Shown here piece by piece: positions 63,772-64,000 of a stretch of DNA of 64,000 bases. Both the position numbers and the translations under genes were made by a program. The stretch is taken from NCBI RefSeq assembly GCF_004358425.1, contig NZ_CP037948.1, positions 2,352,001 through 2,416,000 on the forward strand, read 5' to 3'. The stretch's first letter is position 1; the number at the start of each line of letters is the position of its first letter. The notes beneath the pieces are model-generated. The model searched no databases, was not told where the DNA came from, and saw only the letters and a program-made list of their open reading frames with translations. Source of the stretch: Qipengyuania sediminis. GTDB taxonomy: Bacteria > Pseudomonadota > Alphaproteobacteria > Sphingomonadales > Sphingomonadaceae.

Positions 63772-64000
63772 CCGCTGGTCGCGGCCCGACCACCGCCACA
63801 CGGTGGCAATCTTCGATGATCGGTCGGCGACCAGCCGACCGCAAGGGCGACCGGCCGCCCGCAGCGACGCGCCCGCAGGGCGTGTGAGCGAGGATTTCGC
63901 GCGCGCGGAAGCGCGTGCGGACCGCTGGTCGCGGCCTGACCACCGCCACACGGTGGCAATCTTCGATGATCGGTCGGCGACCAGCCGACCGCAAGGGCGA
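63772..64000. repeat. Direct repeat, 150-bp period, at least two units
   Basis: A 79-bp block starting CCGCTGGTCGCGGCC at 63772-63850 recurs at 63922-64000 with one mismatch (63787 C, 63937 T). Each block has two hairpins, CCACCG/CGGTGG and GGTCGGC/GCCGACC. The second unit is cut by the window end, so the copy number is unknown. No supported gene lies in 63690-64000. Confidence 0.9.

Noticed and set aside
63617..63994. Minus-strand frames through the terminal repeats
   Set aside because: They only repeat the 150-bp unit as arginine-rich peptide and lack any start signal.

Overview
The window is a GC-rich, densely packed chromosomal segment of an alphaproteobacterium. The best fit is a Sphingomonadales member close to Erythrobacter, Porphyrobacter or Altererythrobacter. 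I infer this from gene content only: a PEPxxWA-type sorting signal, an alphaproteobacterial gene-transfer-agent (GTA) style head cluster, a ZnuD-like TonB receptor, many GTG/TTG starts, and the typical intergenic palindromes. No rRNA is present, and one tRNA (Gly, GCC) was found.

Layout. 1-3.1 kb: the end of a valine-catabolism set (3-hydroxyisobutyryl-CoA hydrolase, acyl-CoA dehydrogenase), a small CxxC protein and a RidA protein. 3.1-8.6 kb: mtnP, glpD and putA. 8.7-12.7 kb: a glycosidase-reductase fusion, a cysteine-hydrolase-like secreted protein, dcd and a DoxX protein. 12.7-15.1 kb: the ZnuD-like TonB receptor and tRNA-Gly. 15.3-17 kb: a thioredoxin/TPR co-chaperone and a Lon-N-domain protein. 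17-21 kb: a minus-strand operon argB-yggT-folD-lipoprotein-marC-membrane protein. 21-24 kb: small, disordered and secreted proteins, a frameshifted gene and a thermonuclease. 24.1-26.8 kb: nrdB followed 3 bp later by an unrecognised gene of visibly lower GC. 26.9-35.6 kb: stress and small proteins, tldD, an ABC ATPase, nadB, a ferritin-like protein, PilZ and an alpha/beta hydrolase. 36-40.8 kb: nrdA behind a GAAC-N7-GAAC LexA-type box, a GNAT, an endonuclease III-like glycosylase, and a divergent LysR/AhpD-like pair. 40.8-43.2 kb: a small accessory island. 43.2-55.9 kb: guaA, an acyl-CoA synthetase, a CDF transporter, sdaA, a PIG-L deacetylase, an M20 peptidase, gyrB and a beta-propeller protein. 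56-64 kb: a methyltransferase-nuclease fusion, then the GTA/prophage head cluster (small and large terminase, portal, small membrane protein, protease, capsid). That cluster is interrupted by an opposing PEP-CTERM gene and ends in a 150-bp-period repeat cut by the window edge.

How parts work together. Ribonucleotide reductase is split between nrdB (26 kb) and nrdA (36 kb); only nrdA shows a LexA-type box. The head genes overlap by GTGA/ATGA junctions, as in a polycistronic packaging operon. However, a palindromic element with a terminator-like T run sits just before the capsid gene and also encodes the protease tail.

Most genes are ordinary housekeeping or catabolic genes. The unusual content is the nrdB-coupled unknown gene, the restriction-modification fusion beside the head genes, the 8.7-kb fusion enzyme, a prion-like low-complexity protein, two families of intergenic palindromes, and three small broken genes. 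Functions are assigned from motifs and remembered family patterns; no search was run.
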